A DNA stretch of 64,000 nt from Tritrichomonas musculus (GCA_039105265.1 JAPFFF010000001.1:4774001-4838000); one strand, 5' to 3'; positions 35,301 through 45,130 are shown, counted from the stretch's first letter. A program made the numbers and translations. The notes: a model not told the origin generated them from the letters alone.

Positions 35301-37508
35301 TTGTGCACATTTAAGATTGCATTCTATTTCATCATCTTGATCATCCTTCTTTTCTTCAGTTGCTTTACTTTCATTTTCTTCTTTAATAACAAGTAAATTA
35401 TTGATCAGTTCAACATAATGCGGAATCTTCTCTAAAAGCGTCGGACAAGCAACAAATGTTGATGCTAATAGATGTGCCCAAAATGGCTTCCTTGTTATGT
35501 TTGATTTAAGGAAGAATTCTTCTAATTTGGGAGATAATGAACGTGCTATTAAATCAGGCTTCGCTTTACTTAAATATTTGGTGAATTTGTAAGTAAAGTT
35601 GTTTAAAAAGGCCGCATTTGAAGCTGCTTTCAAATGCTTAAGGGCATTCGTTATTACAATCGATTCTATATAAGAATCATCAAATGCTGAAAAATAACAA
35701 TCAAATCTTTTTTCCATTTCTTTGTCATTTTTCTCTGGCTTTTTTGCATTTTTGCCTTTCTTTGAAGGAATGGCTTCATGCCCATCCTTTAATGATGTGC
35801 CTGTTAACATGCTGCTGTATGGATTGTCAGCTTGATCCGTCGTCAAAGGTTTATTATGATCAAAATGACATTTAATGACAGTCTCAAGCGAATTTATCAT
35901 GGCATTTGCAACCATCCTTTGCTTGATCGAGAGCTTAGAATTCAATTCTTTCTCAGCTGGAATTGATATAAATTGTGCTATCTCAGATAGAACTGACATT
36001 CCTAAGAAATAATTCTTTAAAAGAGTGTTCTTGCATCTTTCAAGCGAGGCTTCAATGATTTGGGGGATTCTGCTGAAATTCTCTTCAATATGGTCTTCTT
36101 TTAACATGGTTGGAATTAAATATTTGATCACAGTGAAACATACTCTGGAGGTGGCAGTCATTTCTGGATCAACCATGTTGTTCAAACAGAAGGGAACAAG
36201 TGCATCAATTGTTTTTTGGTATGATAATTCAGCTAAACAGGAAACACATCTGATGATTTCATTTTGAACATGGGCTTTTCCATTAAATAAGGCGGATTGA
36301 ACAAATGGTAAAACTATATCGACAAATTGTGTACGTGTTTCATCACTAATACTAATATTTTTAACGGCTTCAGGATCTTTTCTCTTTAATGTATCTATAA
36401 GATGAGCATAAGATATAAATTTACGAATTACACCAGAGATGAAAACAACAACATTGTCTACCTTCTTGGATTTGGGTGTAATCATTGGAATAAAAGCACT
36501 TACAAAATCTTTCAAAGTAGATAATGCAAGTATAGAAATTGTTTGCTCTTGACCTTTTTCTTCTTCATACTCAGCAAACAAGGTTGATATAAATGATGAT
36601 GCATAAATTACAACACAATCATCATCAAAACCGCCGACAACACCAATTGGAAGACTAAATCCTTGAGCATTACCAGCTCGTAAATCATCACCTAAAACTT
36701 TGACAGTAGAAACTAAAGAATTTGAAATCGCATTAAAAATCGAAGGAATATATGGTTTCCAATCAAAATACTTGTGGTAAAAAGATCCAACAAACACTGA
36801 ATCAAAATAATGCAATACAGCGCAAGTGGTTGCTCCTGCAACTGGATTTTGAATGAGAGAAATAAAGTGGTTGAATGATTTTTCAAAGCATGGCCCTGTT
36901 GCTGGATAAAAGCGCAATAAGGTTAAAGTTGAAATAAGAGACACTGATTCGAAACAGCCAATTTTATCAAGATATTTGTCCATTAAAATATCACCATCTG
37001 ACTCGTCAAAGTAAAAACTAATATTTGAGAAAAATATAACAAAGAAACCAACTTCTCGAGCTGGAAGAGATTTTGACATAAAACGACGCGACGTAACAAA
37101 AAGGCTATGGAAAAAATCTAATACTTTTTGAAGTGAAAAATGAAGATTTGTTGGCCTACTTTGATATTTAATTGACAAATCGGAAAATAATTTTGCAGCT
37201 CTAGCTTGAAGACTAAAATCAATAAAAGGCGTGGCAATAATGAAATCAAATAAGGGACCTAGAAGCTTTCCATATAACTTTTTTTTTTTCTCTTCAATAT
37301 TTACATTTGGTTCTGAAGATGTGGTAAGATACTGCTTTGCGATGGTTGTATAATATTCAAATTGATATAAACATTTTTGAATTTGGAATTTATCCTGATT
37401 TGCAACTGATGTAGTAAATACATTAATTAAATTGGCCCAAAACTCTTCTGGTTTAAATCCATAATCAGAAGGAAGGCGCAATAAAAGGTTGCGATCTTCG
37501 TTACTCAT
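32328..37508 (-). CDS. PSME4: PA200/Blm10-like proteasome activator (1726 aa)
   Basis: A giant all-helical HEAT-repeat protein that caps the 20S proteasome. The length is slightly below the usual 1800-2100. Supporting blocks include the N-terminal LPSDYGFKPEEFWANLINVF, the C-terminal repeats (FLPWINFGTKMED, NQEVRAAAQALLKMLICMVY) and the final helix FFVRHQGREIPEV. The end, GGYFT, lies where the family has its HbYX tail (usually YYx), which inserts into the proteasome alpha ring. An acidic/lysine insertion is present at about residue 710 (EEKKDDQDDE). I chose the Met at 37508 (MSNEDRNLLLRLP): the frame is open 32 codons upstream, but those codons are AT-rich leader in style. It is divergent from the Ste20-like kinase gene. 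Confidence 0.85.
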   Translation of the reverse strand: MSNEDRNLLLRLPSDYGFKPEEFWANLINVFTTSVANQDKFQIQKCLYQFEYYTTIAKQYLTTSSEPNVNIEEKKKKLYGKLLGPLFDFIIATPFIDFSLQARAAKLFSDLSIKYQSRPTNLHFSLQKVLDFFHSLFVTSRRFMSKSLPAREVGFFVIFFSNISFYFDESDGDILMDKYLDKIGCFESVSLISTLTLLRFYPATGPCFEKSFNHFISLIQNPVAGATTCAVLHYFDSVFVGSFYHKYFDWKPYIPSIFNAISNSLVSTVKVLGDDLRAGNAQGFSLPIGVVGGFDDDCVVIYASSFISTLFAEYEEEKGQEQTISILALSTLKDFVSAFIPMITPKSKKVDNVVVFISGVIRKFISYAHLIDTLKRKDPEAVKNISISDETRTQFVDIVLPFVQSALFNGKAHVQNEIIRCVSCLAELSYQKTIDALVPFCLNNMVDPEMTATSRVCFTVIKYLIPTMLKEDHIEENFSRIPQIIEASLERCKNTLLKNYFLGMSVLSEIAQFISIPAEKELNSKLSIKQRMVANAMINSLETVIKCHFDHNKPLTTDQADNPYSSMLTGTSLKDGHEAIPSKKGKNAKKPEKNDKEMEKRFDCYFSAFDDSYIESIVITNALKHLKAASNAAFLNNFTYKFTKYLSKAKPDLIARSLSPKLEEFFLKSNITRKPFWAHLLASTFVACPTLLEKIPHYVELINNLLVIKEENESKATEEKKDDQDDEIECNLKCAQVLIYELITKVPGPNIIDWSNCEKSDSGDKIKWGIIYKKYQVHPKWYEIDQNAVNQAVDSIFKAVQPHLAKFSSYTLKKQKILTKILNSFFCLFNSRSKFGSLDFNAHEDNKTYTAIEKTLFQFINEMFTTLQSYQSKEEVLSLFSSSIFNYNALFNKSVQMCQNIWKQRYNYIYSKDYSGTKSTRFYILLSYQNELASSFYNYNYEITSNVDSILDNLYLLIQSEFTSVSHRALSIFDKITVYSKKVHEDFILKQLSVLEDPNKTEYQCKGAILYLSKSNMSIIMKNPELIIRLFKAIITLKYEKDWKISEYLNAIIGAIEFYRSIVRIEESKVWRDFLNDVLNLQRTIGPRQFFFLLRFLFFQEPVPSVDLVRFVINSLKNQSDANRLVAMTCLSNLLCQMKPKAPRSKFANVDEFKGSNGLLPYVDKITTGYHCKPGHYVFYTGPSVFDDKSKKYEEIRKLLIDEIFNNDKIFVDLFESFVLLHPTEDNPRFIKNNFDLWKGIGQIIRTSIVKHSKSLIFNVLDVNDISKTSPVRLATLCELIAGISRATKHWTPEEKKLAYDEILIPVCTPIIRFKGCDMSTVSVHAMTTSIVGDWDYRRTHWLYDIIEKVFSECLATKESLNEIVLRSVLNISKTVYIEANQFFNEEFIQVMKKTLIPLFSDIKSFKLDYISMFAGIITSRFLLTRRYQPDGNDDNYYACPSFKVSTEMASLVFDIFDKHKEECPELVALFMSEIFTQNMNDFSFFLPCISDRFSDICTIDSKLVGITSGKFLHYGKNILCKLGFLPWINFGTKMEDTLFNNVIKKQILSIRESLPWNSRLNLVGYLHALTFSHFFLFTKKDFSVLIDDVLPLFLADNNQEVRAAAQALLKMLICMVYNNSWEACAEKVGNYFNQASKEKEKGKINKNLYVAVSFACALVDNTYVWFSGCPEWLPAIFDALERTYSRGDCKEEIKNSMGDFFVRHQGREIPEVEDYKYSFTGGYFT

Positions 37509-37895
37509 ATTTTTTATATTATAATATAAAATTTTAGTTAGCCAACCAATTAAAAATTGAAAATTTAAAATATTTGAACGGAAAAGGTCAATATTTGACC
37601 TCATTAGATCAAAACATAAAAGAAAGTTTTTTTATTTATCTTTCTTTTCATATCATAAACGTGGATTTGAAAATATAATATTTATTAAACAATATATTTT
37701 TATTTTTATTTCCTTTTAAATAAATTTTCATCAAGAAATTTTTACAAAGAAATAATACGATAGAAACAAATGTACGATCATTTGAAATTCAAATACAATT
37801 GAAAAGATTTGTTAGTGTATAAAAAATTGATAGAATTTCTATTGAATTTCACAACACATTGTTTTTTATTTTTATATATATTTATATAATTATAT
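37509..37895. promoter_or_regulatory. Shared upstream region of two divergent host genes
   Basis: 387 bases between the start of the proteasome activator (minus) and that of the Ste20-like kinase (plus). Very AT-rich; TATATATTTATATAATTATA lies directly before the kinase start, with CACAACACATTG about 40 bases upstream as a possible initiator. No defined sites. Confidence 0.4.
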
Positions 37896-38972
37896 ATGGC
37901 GAAAAAAATTGCTTTTAATCTTAAAACAAATCCAGATGATTTTGAAGCAGTCCAATTATTAGGATGCGGTGGCTTTGGCCAAGTTTTTGAAATTGTTCAT
38001 ACTCCAACTAACAAACATTATGCAGGAAAATTAATTTCGGATATTGATGAACAATCAATGAAAGATATAAATAAAGAAGTTGAAATCATGAAAGTAATAG
38101 TTAGTCCTTATGCAGTAAAATTTTATGGAATTATTAAATTTCCTAAATCCAATCCTCATTACATGATTATTATGGATTATTGCGATCGAGGATCAATACG
38201 AGATATTATGGATTACAATGATATCATTCTTAATGAAGATCAAATTTCATTTGTTTTACACGATTTACTGTGCGCCTTATCTGCTCTTCATACAAAGTAT
38301 AAAATAATACACAGAGATATAAAAACTGCTAATATTTTAATGTCGTCTGACTACTCGATAAAAATTACAGATTTTGGAGTCTCAAGGAAACTTGAGAACA
38401 CAGTTCATACAATTTCATCTATAGGAACTCCATATTGGATGGCACCTGAAGTAGTTTTATCAGAAAAATATTCTTTTCCTGTTGATATTTGGAGTGTTGG
38501 TGCCACGGCAATTGAATTAGCTGAAGGAGCTCCACCATATTTTGAGTTTCCGCCTACAAGAGCAATGAATGAAATTGTTGGAAATGGCTTTCCTGGATTT
38601 CGAAATAATTCTCAAATATCAGCTGAATTGAAAGATTTCATATATAAATGCATGGCGTATAAATCAGAAGCTAGACCAACAGCTGATCAATTATTAACTC
38701 ACCCATTTATTAGAAAATGCGAAAAACTTAATCGAAAAGATGTTTTTGAAGATATCCTTAAAATGAAAATAAATTTCACAGATTTAGTTTGCGATGAAGA
38801 TATTGAATACATTAAGCAAATAATTGACTTTGAAATCAAACCTGAATACAATGAAAGAACGAACAAATCTCAAAGTAAAAAAACAATGGATACATTTGTC
38901 AAAAAAGCAGCTCCTGGTGCTACTATCAACACAGTTTATATCAAAGATCCTAACGCTCCAACGCTTAAATGA
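37896..38972 (+). CDS. Ste20/MST-family protein kinase (358 aa)
   Basis: Kinase domain at residues about 13-275. Motifs: LGCGGFGQVFE (glycine loop), YAGKLI (lysine), HRDIKTANIL (catalytic loop), ITDFGVSRKL, GTPYWMAPEVV (the Ste20 signature in subdomain VIII), and DIWSVGATAIEL. All catalytic residues are present. The tail (residues about 290-358) holds FTDLVCDEDIEYIKQIIDF and a basic, Lys/Thr-rich end. MST/Hippo-type kinases control cell shape and growth in other eukaryotes; here only membership of the family is shown. Confidence 0.94.
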   Translation: MAKKIAFNLKTNPDDFEAVQLLGCGGFGQVFEIVHTPTNKHYAGKLISDIDEQSMKDINKEVEIMKVIVSPYAVKFYGIIKFPKSNPHYMIIMDYCDRGSIRDIMDYNDIILNEDQISFVLHDLLCALSALHTKYKIIHRDIKTANILMSSDYSIKITDFGVSRKLENTVHTISSIGTPYWMAPEVVLSEKYSFPVDIWSVGATAIELAEGAPPYFEFPPTRAMNEIVGNGFPGFRNNSQISAELKDFIYKCMAYKSEARPTADQLLTHPFIRKCEKLNRKDVFEDILKMKINFTDLVCDEDIEYIKQIIDFEIKPEYNERTNKSQSKKTMDTFVKKAAPGATINTVYIKDPNAPTLK

Positions 38973-40749
38973 TTTTTTGATAATTTTAATATTTTTTTTT
39001 ATAGTATTGATAAAAGAAATAAATAAAAAGCTAGTTTTTAACCAATAAGTTTCATTTTTGTATCTTTTTAAATACTTCGAATCTATCAATTCAGTTTTTT
39101 TATTATAATTATCAGATCTATATAAAATTGGCAAAGATAACATCGATAAATATCATAAAATTAGTCTTAAAAATCTTCTACTAATAAAATATAAGGAAAT
39201 ATATTGGCTGATGGTTTTTAAAAATGTATATACTGAATTACTTACACATCAATTACATACAAGGTATCAGTTCTATTAATATAATTTCATGCCTTCATGA
39301 AATCTAAAATTATTTATCAAAACATTTAAAAAAAGCTTTTATGATCATTTTAAAAAAATATTTTTCATTAAATGACCATTTATAAAGTATGTAAATTAGC
39401 AATTGGAACCAGATAATTGGAAAAAAATATACTTTCAACCATTAAAACAATATATTTTACATTTATTGCAAAATAGGTCAACAAACTTTTTGAATAGTTT
39501 ATGATCAAAAAATTTAAACTGGGATTCAAAAGTCAGACCACTTTCAACTTTATATTGGCCTTTTGAGCGGTTATTTTATTTTTCGTCTTCTCAATTTAGA
39601 ACACTTTTCCATTCAATTAGTGGTCTGAGTTTTGATTCTTCTCAATTTTGAATTTTTCAATGCAAAAAAAATAAAAAAATTGAATAAAAAGATTTTTTTA
39701 TTGAATGAAAAATAAAAAAGATGAAAAAAAATGTCTTCCATCATTTAATCCAAGTAAGAATTTGCTAAAAAGTGTTCCAAAATATCAGAGAAATTAAAAT
39801 TTATATTTGCGCCTTTCCGATTGATTTAAATTTTTTGAGGAATTTTCAAAATTATGTAATATTTTGGTGCAAAATGGTTAAAAATAGAAAATATTGATAA
39901 TTTTATGGAATAAATGAACCATTTGGAAATAGAAATCGTGATATTTAAAGAGAATTTCGCAAATATTTGTTTTCTCCTAATTTTGGAAAAATGCGTTTTT
40001 CGAGATGTATCTTTTGTGTATTTTGAGATTTATTGCATTTTTGGCAATATATTATAATATTTTTTTTTTTTTTTTCAATCATCTTGCGGTCGTTGCGGTA
40101 TTTTGGAAAGAAAATTTATCAAATAATCAAATATTGTTGGCTGTGTTGTTGTATTAGATCATCAATCTCTACAGCAGATGCATTTAGTTAAGCGACATTT
40201 TCAAACAAGAAGTTTTTATTTTCCAAATTCAATTTATAACTCATTTATTCAATTTTTTTAAAATAAAAAACGAATATATACATATAAATATCAATTATTA
40301 AAATAGGTTTTTGGATTTAAAATTAATATAATTAATTATATAATATTAAAATAGAGCAAATATATGCAAAAAGCTTTTTATATATAAGATATTCATTTTT
40401 TAGCATTCAATTAAATTCTTACAGTTACAAATTTATAAAATATATTATTTAAAATAATAAATAAATTAAATATTATCTATTTTTATATTTATAAAAGTAT
40501 TAATAAAATTAAATAATAATATAAACACTTTAATTATCTTATAAATTATAGGATATAATTATTTTGAAAAAAAAAGATTTGAGATAAAAAAATTAAGAAA
40601 ATAATCAAACACAGCCAAAATAAAACAGAAAAAATTAATTTGAGATAAAAAGTTCAAAATTTTAAAAAATAAAAGGAAAAAAATATGTCAGAGAAATTTG
40701 AAAGGAAAAAAGGTGGTCTGCCTTTTGATTTTAAGTTTAGATCTCATCA
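38973..40749. other. Gene-free AT-rich stretch
   Basis: Holds the 3' end of the Ste20-like kinase and the upstream region of the Sel1-repeat kinase. Three related TCAGACCAC motifs in inverted arrangement (see 39523-40730) are the only structure I see. Confidence 0.5.
39523..40730. repeat. Inverted copies of a TTCAAAAGTCAGACCAC motif
   Basis: GATTCAAAAGTCAGACCACT at 39523-39542; inverted versions at 39619-39637 (AGTGGTCTGAGTTTTGATT) and at 40711-40730 (AGGTGGTCTGCCTTTTGATT). They could be the ends of one or two short transposons, but no target duplication is found. The last copy lies 20 bases upstream of the next gene's start. Confidence 0.4.
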
Positions 40750-43700
40750 ATGACTACATCATATTTACAAAAAATTATTAATTCTTTCACATTTACTTGT
40801 TCTCCTAAATCACTCCCAGAAGATATTGAAGATGATTTTTTCATAATTACATATCAAGATATATCAGAATATGACCAATCTTTTTTCATTTGCTTAGACA
40901 AGTCAATAATAATAATCGATAAACCTAAATTTCAGCAATTCATTGAGATTTACCCTAAGAAAACATATTATTATATTTATGATTTTCCTGATGATACCAA
41001 AAACATACTTACTGAAGCTACCAATCCTTCGATTAATCTAGAAGCTACCAAATTCACAATTGATGATATACAAAGCTTTATAAATAGTTTTCTGTATACA
41101 AAAAAACAATTTTTCAAAAATAAAAAAGAATCAAAAAATTTATTGAACACAAAGCTTCAATTAATAGTAGCTCATATATTACAGAAAAGTTTAATGAAAA
41201 CCCGAATAAACAGAATAGAAAAAGCGGAAGAATTTATTAACAAAAAACCACAAATAAATAATTATAAATTAAATGAATTCATTAAATTATCAAATTTGGG
41301 ACGTGGAGGAAGCGGTTTTGTTGAAATGGCATTTCATATTAGAACAGAAAAATTGTATGCATTAAAAAACAGTTATCAAAAAGAAAAAGATATTGAAACT
41401 CTTGAACGAGAATATGATAATTATAGTAAAATTTGCTATTTTCCTTTTTTACCAAAATTTTATGGAAAAATTCGACCAGAAAATTATCTAGTTATTGATT
41501 ACATTGAAGGATTACCATTGGATAAAATTAAGGAGTTGAAACTTAATCTGTTTGAGAAAATAATGATTATATTGGAAATTATGTTTGCTGTTAAATTTTT
41601 ACATGAAAATAATTTCGTTTACAGAGATTTAAAGCCAAATAATGTCATTATTGATCACAACAAAACAGCTGTTCTTATTGATTTCAATCGAATGATTGAA
41701 CAAAGCAATGATTATATAGGCACAGCTGATTTCTTCCATATATATATGGCACCTGAAATTGTTAATAGAAAACCATTTTCTTATAAGGCTGACATTTATT
41801 CAATTGGATTTTTGATATATTATATAATTTTTGAAGATTGCCCAGATAAAAAAAATGAAGACGATAAAAAATATCAAGAAATTAAGGCAATATGTGAAAA
41901 TTGCACCCAAATTGATCATGATAGGCGCCCTGACATTGATGAGCTTATTCATAATTTTATTTATTATTTTTCATTTCCAATTATTCTATTTAATATTGAC
42001 AAAGATGAAAATTATTACATATTTTGCAAACTTCTTAGCACAAATACAAAATCATCATCTTTTAAAGATATATATGAAGTGATTAACATATGCAGAATTA
42101 AAAAAATGAAATCAATAAATGATATTTATCTCTGTCTTGGTGAAATTTATTATTTAGCTAAATACGTTCCTCGAGATATGAATAAATCAATTCACTATTT
42201 AACACTCTCATCCAACCAAAACAATTCATATGCACAATGTCGTCTTGGTATAATTTATTATTTAGCTAAATATGTTCCTCGAGATATGAATAAATCAATT
42301 CACTATTTAACACTCTCATCCAACCAAAACAATTCATATGCACAATATCGTCTTGGTGAAATTTATTATTTAGCAGAATATGTTCCTCGAGATATGAATA
42401 AATCAATTCACTATTTAACACTCTCATCCAACCAAAACAATTCATATGCACAATATCGTCTTGGTATAATTTATTATTTAGCTAAATATGTTCCTCGAGA
42501 TATGAATAAATCAATTCACTATTTAACACTCTCATCCAACCAAAACAATTCATATGCACAATATCTTCTTGGTGAAATTTATTATTTTGCAGAATATGTT
42601 CCTCGAGATATGAATAAATCAATTCACTATTTAACACTCTCATCCAACCAAAACAATTCATATGCACAATGTCGTCTTGGTGAAATTTATTATTTAGCAG
42701 AATATGTTCCTCGAGATATGAGTAAATCAATTCACTATTTAACACTCTCATCCAACCAAAACAATTCATATGCACAATGTCGTCTTGGTATAATTTATTA
42801 TTTAGCTAAATATGTTCCTCGAGATATGAATAAATCAATTCACTATTTAACACTCTCATCCAACCAAAACAATTCAGATGCACAATATTGTCTTGGTATA
42901 ATTTATTATTTAGCTAAATATGTTCCTCGAGATATGAATAAATCAATTCACTATTTAACACTCTCATCCAACCAAAACAATTCATATGCACAATATCTTC
43001 TTGGTGAAATTTATTATTTAGCAGAATATGTTCCTCGAGATATGAATAAATCAATTCACTATTTAACACTCTCATCCAACCAAAACAATTCATATGCACA
43101 ATATCGTCTTGGTATAATTTATTATTTAGCAGAATATGTTCCTCGAGATATGAATAAATCAATTCACTATTTAACACTCTCATCCAACCAAAACAATTCA
43201 GATGCACAATATCGTCTTGGTATAATTTATTATTTAGCAGAATATGTTCCTCGAGATATGAATAAATCAATTCACTATTTAACACTCTCATCCAACCAAA
43301 ACAATTCAGATGCACAATATCTTCTTGGTGAAATTTATTATTTAGCAGAATATGTTCCTCGAGATATGAATAAATCAATTCACTATTTAACACTCTCATC
43401 CAACCAAAACAATTCATATGCACAATATCGTCTTGGTATAATTTATTATTTAGCTAAATATGTTCCTCGAGATATGAATAAATCAATTCACTATTTAACA
43501 CTCTCATCCAACCAAAACAATTCAGATGCACAATATCTTCTTGGTGAAATTTATTATTTAGCAGAATATGTTCCTCGAGATATGAATAAATCAATTCACT
43601 ATTTAACACTCTCATCCAACCAAAACAATTCATATGCACAATATCGTCTTGGTGAAATTTATTATTTAGCAGAATACGTTCCTCGAGATATGAATAAATC

Positions 43701-44535
43701 AATTCACTATTTAACACTCTCATCCAACCAAAACAATTCAGATGCACAATATCGTCTTGGTGAAATTTATTATTTAGCAGAATACGTTCCTCGAGATATG
43801 AATAAATCAATTCACTATTTAACACTCTCATCCAACCAAAACAATATTTTTCATAAAATATCTGCTTTTTACTTGGGATTTATTTACTCAACCAAAATAT
43901 TAAATAAGCAAAATTTCACAGAATCCATTCGTTATTATAAAGAAGGCTCATCATTAAATAACGTAAAATGCAAGAACAACCTTGGAGTTATTTTTTACAA
44001 TGGACTTGACAATAAAAAAAATACTCAATATGCGATGGAACTTTTTAACGAAGCAATTAAGCTTGAAAATGATCCTGTTTCAATGTATAATCTTTCAATC
44101 ATCTATTTTTATGAAAAAATAAAGGAGAATTATCTTGAAAAAGCCATTGAATTGCTATTAAATTCATATAATCAAAATTTTAAAGAAGGAACCGATTTCT
44201 TATGCCTAGTATTAGTAACTTTTTGTGAAGAAATTTCATTAGAAAAAATCAAAGAAATTCTCAATAAATTCAACAGTGCAGATGACAGATTGTCTTATCA
44301 TCTTTATCACATCATCAAAACAAACAGAATGGAAAAATCAGTTTCAAATTCAAATTATGAAACTTTTTATGAATTTTATAAGACACAAAGTTACATGTTC
44401 AATACTGAAGGCCCTCCAACACCCGTTTATGATACAATTAATATAAAATTTGAAGATGATAAAAAAGAAAACATTTATCCTAATCAAAAAGAAATTAATT
44501 CACTTTTTTATGAAGGTTTTGATATTGAAATATAA
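40750..44535 (+). CDS. Protein kinase with Sel1-like repeats (1261 aa)
   Basis: Residues 1-160 form an unknown helical N-terminal domain. The kinase domain covers about residues 175-405: GRGGSGFVEMA, YALKN, YRDLKPNNVI (Y instead of H in HRD), IDFNRM where DFG is expected, MAPEIV, DIYSIG. The missing glycine makes activity uncertain, although the Lys, catalytic Asp and metal-binding Asp are kept. Residues 463-1038 are 16 near-identical 36-residue Sel1-like repeats (LGEIYYLAEYVPRDMNKSIH and so on), followed by three or four divergent ones. Such repeats form protein-binding superhelices. The start follows ATCTCATCA. Kinase-Sel1 fusions are typical of trichomonads. Confidence 0.93.
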   Translation: MTTSYLQKIINSFTFTCSPKSLPEDIEDDFFIITYQDISEYDQSFFICLDKSIIIIDKPKFQQFIEIYPKKTYYYIYDFPDDTKNILTEATNPSINLEATKFTIDDIQSFINSFLYTKKQFFKNKKESKNLLNTKLQLIVAHILQKSLMKTRINRIEKAEEFINKKPQINNYKLNEFIKLSNLGRGGSGFVEMAFHIRTEKLYALKNSYQKEKDIETLEREYDNYSKICYFPFLPKFYGKIRPENYLVIDYIEGLPLDKIKELKLNLFEKIMIILEIMFAVKFLHENNFVYRDLKPNNVIIDHNKTAVLIDFNRMIEQSNDYIGTADFFHIYMAPEIVNRKPFSYKADIYSIGFLIYYIIFEDCPDKKNEDDKKYQEIKAICENCTQIDHDRRPDIDELIHNFIYYFSFPIILFNIDKDENYYIFCKLLSTNTKSSSFKDIYEVINICRIKKMKSINDIYLCLGEIYYLAKYVPRDMNKSIHYLTLSSNQNNSYAQCRLGIIYYLAKYVPRDMNKSIHYLTLSSNQNNSYAQYRLGEIYYLAEYVPRDMNKSIHYLTLSSNQNNSYAQYRLGIIYYLAKYVPRDMNKSIHYLTLSSNQNNSYAQYLLGEIYYFAEYVPRDMNKSIHYLTLSSNQNNSYAQCRLGEIYYLAEYVPRDMSKSIHYLTLSSNQNNSYAQCRLGIIYYLAKYVPRDMNKSIHYLTLSSNQNNSDAQYCLGIIYYLAKYVPRDMNKSIHYLTLSSNQNNSYAQYLLGEIYYLAEYVPRDMNKSIHYLTLSSNQNNSYAQYRLGIIYYLAEYVPRDMNKSIHYLTLSSNQNNSDAQYRLGIIYYLAEYVPRDMNKSIHYLTLSSNQNNSDAQYLLGEIYYLAEYVPRDMNKSIHYLTLSSNQNNSYAQYRLGIIYYLAKYVPRDMNKSIHYLTLSSNQNNSDAQYLLGEIYYLAEYVPRDMNKSIHYLTLSSNQNNSYAQYRLGEIYYLAEYVPRDMNKSIHYLTLSSNQNNSDAQYRLGEIYYLAEYVPRDMNKSIHYLTLSSNQNNIFHKISAFYLGFIYSTKILNKQNFTESIRYYKEGSSLNNVKCKNNLGVIFYNGLDNKKNTQYAMELFNEAIKLENDPVSMYNLSIIYFYEKIKENYLEKAIELLLNSYNQNFKEGTDFLCLVLVTFCEEISLEKIKEILNKFNSADDRLSYHLYHIIKTNRMEKSVSNSNYETFYEFYKTQSYMFNTEGPPTPVYDTINIKFEDDKKENIYPNQKEINSLFYEGFDIEI
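42136..43863 (+). repeat. Sixteen tandem 108-bp repeats in the Sel1 kinase gene
   Basis: Sixteen units of exactly 108 bases (36 codons), nearly identical also at silent positions. Variation is confined to a few sites: GAA/ATA after CTTGG, AAA/GAA before TATGTTCC, TAT/GAT before GCACAA, and single changes. The last unit diverges at its end. The pattern points to recent unequal exchange or gene conversion. Confidence 0.97.
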
Positions 44536-44624
44536 ATCACCTATTTTTATTAACGAACAATTCAATACCGAAATATCATTAAAAGATAAAATTAAATGAT
44601 TTGTTGTGAAAAAGGATAAAATTG

Positions 44625-44692
<68 letters not shown>
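44625..44692. repeat. A homopolymer (68 bases)
   Basis: Uninterrupted A tract about 90 bases after the stop of the Sel1 kinase gene. A second tract (27 A) lies at 45182-45208. Exact lengths may be assembly-dependent. Confidence 0.9.
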
Positions 44693-44693
<1 letters not shown>

Positions 44694-44899
44694 ATCATTA
44701 GCCGCAAGAATGTCCAACATTCACATTGATTGACAACAATCAACGATATGAAACCTTTTACGTCAACATAAAATATGACCATCAATGAAGCATTTCAAGG
44801 TTGAGAAAACGTGCCTATTGTTTGGAAAATAACTTTCAATGTCATTGACCATTTTGATGCTGACATCAATTCAACGTTGACAACAAAGAACTTGCAAAT

Positions 44900-45130
44900 T
44901 GCAGTTTGTTGATCTAAGAATGATTTCAGCATCTCTTTCTATGTATCTATTTAAGACATTTTCATCAAGAATTCCTTGTTTAACTGCTTCGACAATTTCT
45001 GCATTTTTATAATTTGTGGCATTGTTTTGCATCCTTTGATCCTAACAAAGCCATCAAATCACCATTTATTGCGTAGGGCATCTTGATGGAGCTCCTTTCA
45101 TTTTCAGCTGAATGAATTTCATTTATTTCA
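44900..45130 (-). pseudogene. Relic of a GH3 beta-glucosidase-like gene
   Basis: On the minus strand NAEIVEAVKQGILDENVLNR is followed by YIERDAEIIL, which is the conserved helix pair after the nucleophile region of family 3 glycoside hydrolases (pattern: IV-x-AV-x-x-G-x-L-x-E-x-x-LD-R). Upstream, GDLMALLGS matches the segment just before it, but in a different frame, and stop codons follow after about 45 residues. No other part of the gene is found nearby, so this is a decayed fragment of a host gene. Confidence 0.45.

Noticed and set aside
42266-43831. Four open frames on the minus strand of the Sel1 kinase repeats
   Set aside because: They are antisense shadows of the 108-base repeats: the unit lacks stops in that frame, so frames arise automatically and repeat the same 36 residues.
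42136-43863. Regularly spaced repeats as a CRISPR-like array
   Set aside because: The unit is entirely repeat without variable spacers and encodes protein repeats in a eukaryotic kinase gene.
44579-44785. A 68-codon frame rich in phenylalanine on the minus strand
   Set aside because: It is the translation of the 68-base A tract; there is no protein-like sequence around it.
44625-45130. Processed (retrocopied) GH3 gene with poly-A tail
   Set aside because: The A tract is on the wrong strand and side for a tail of the minus-strand relic.
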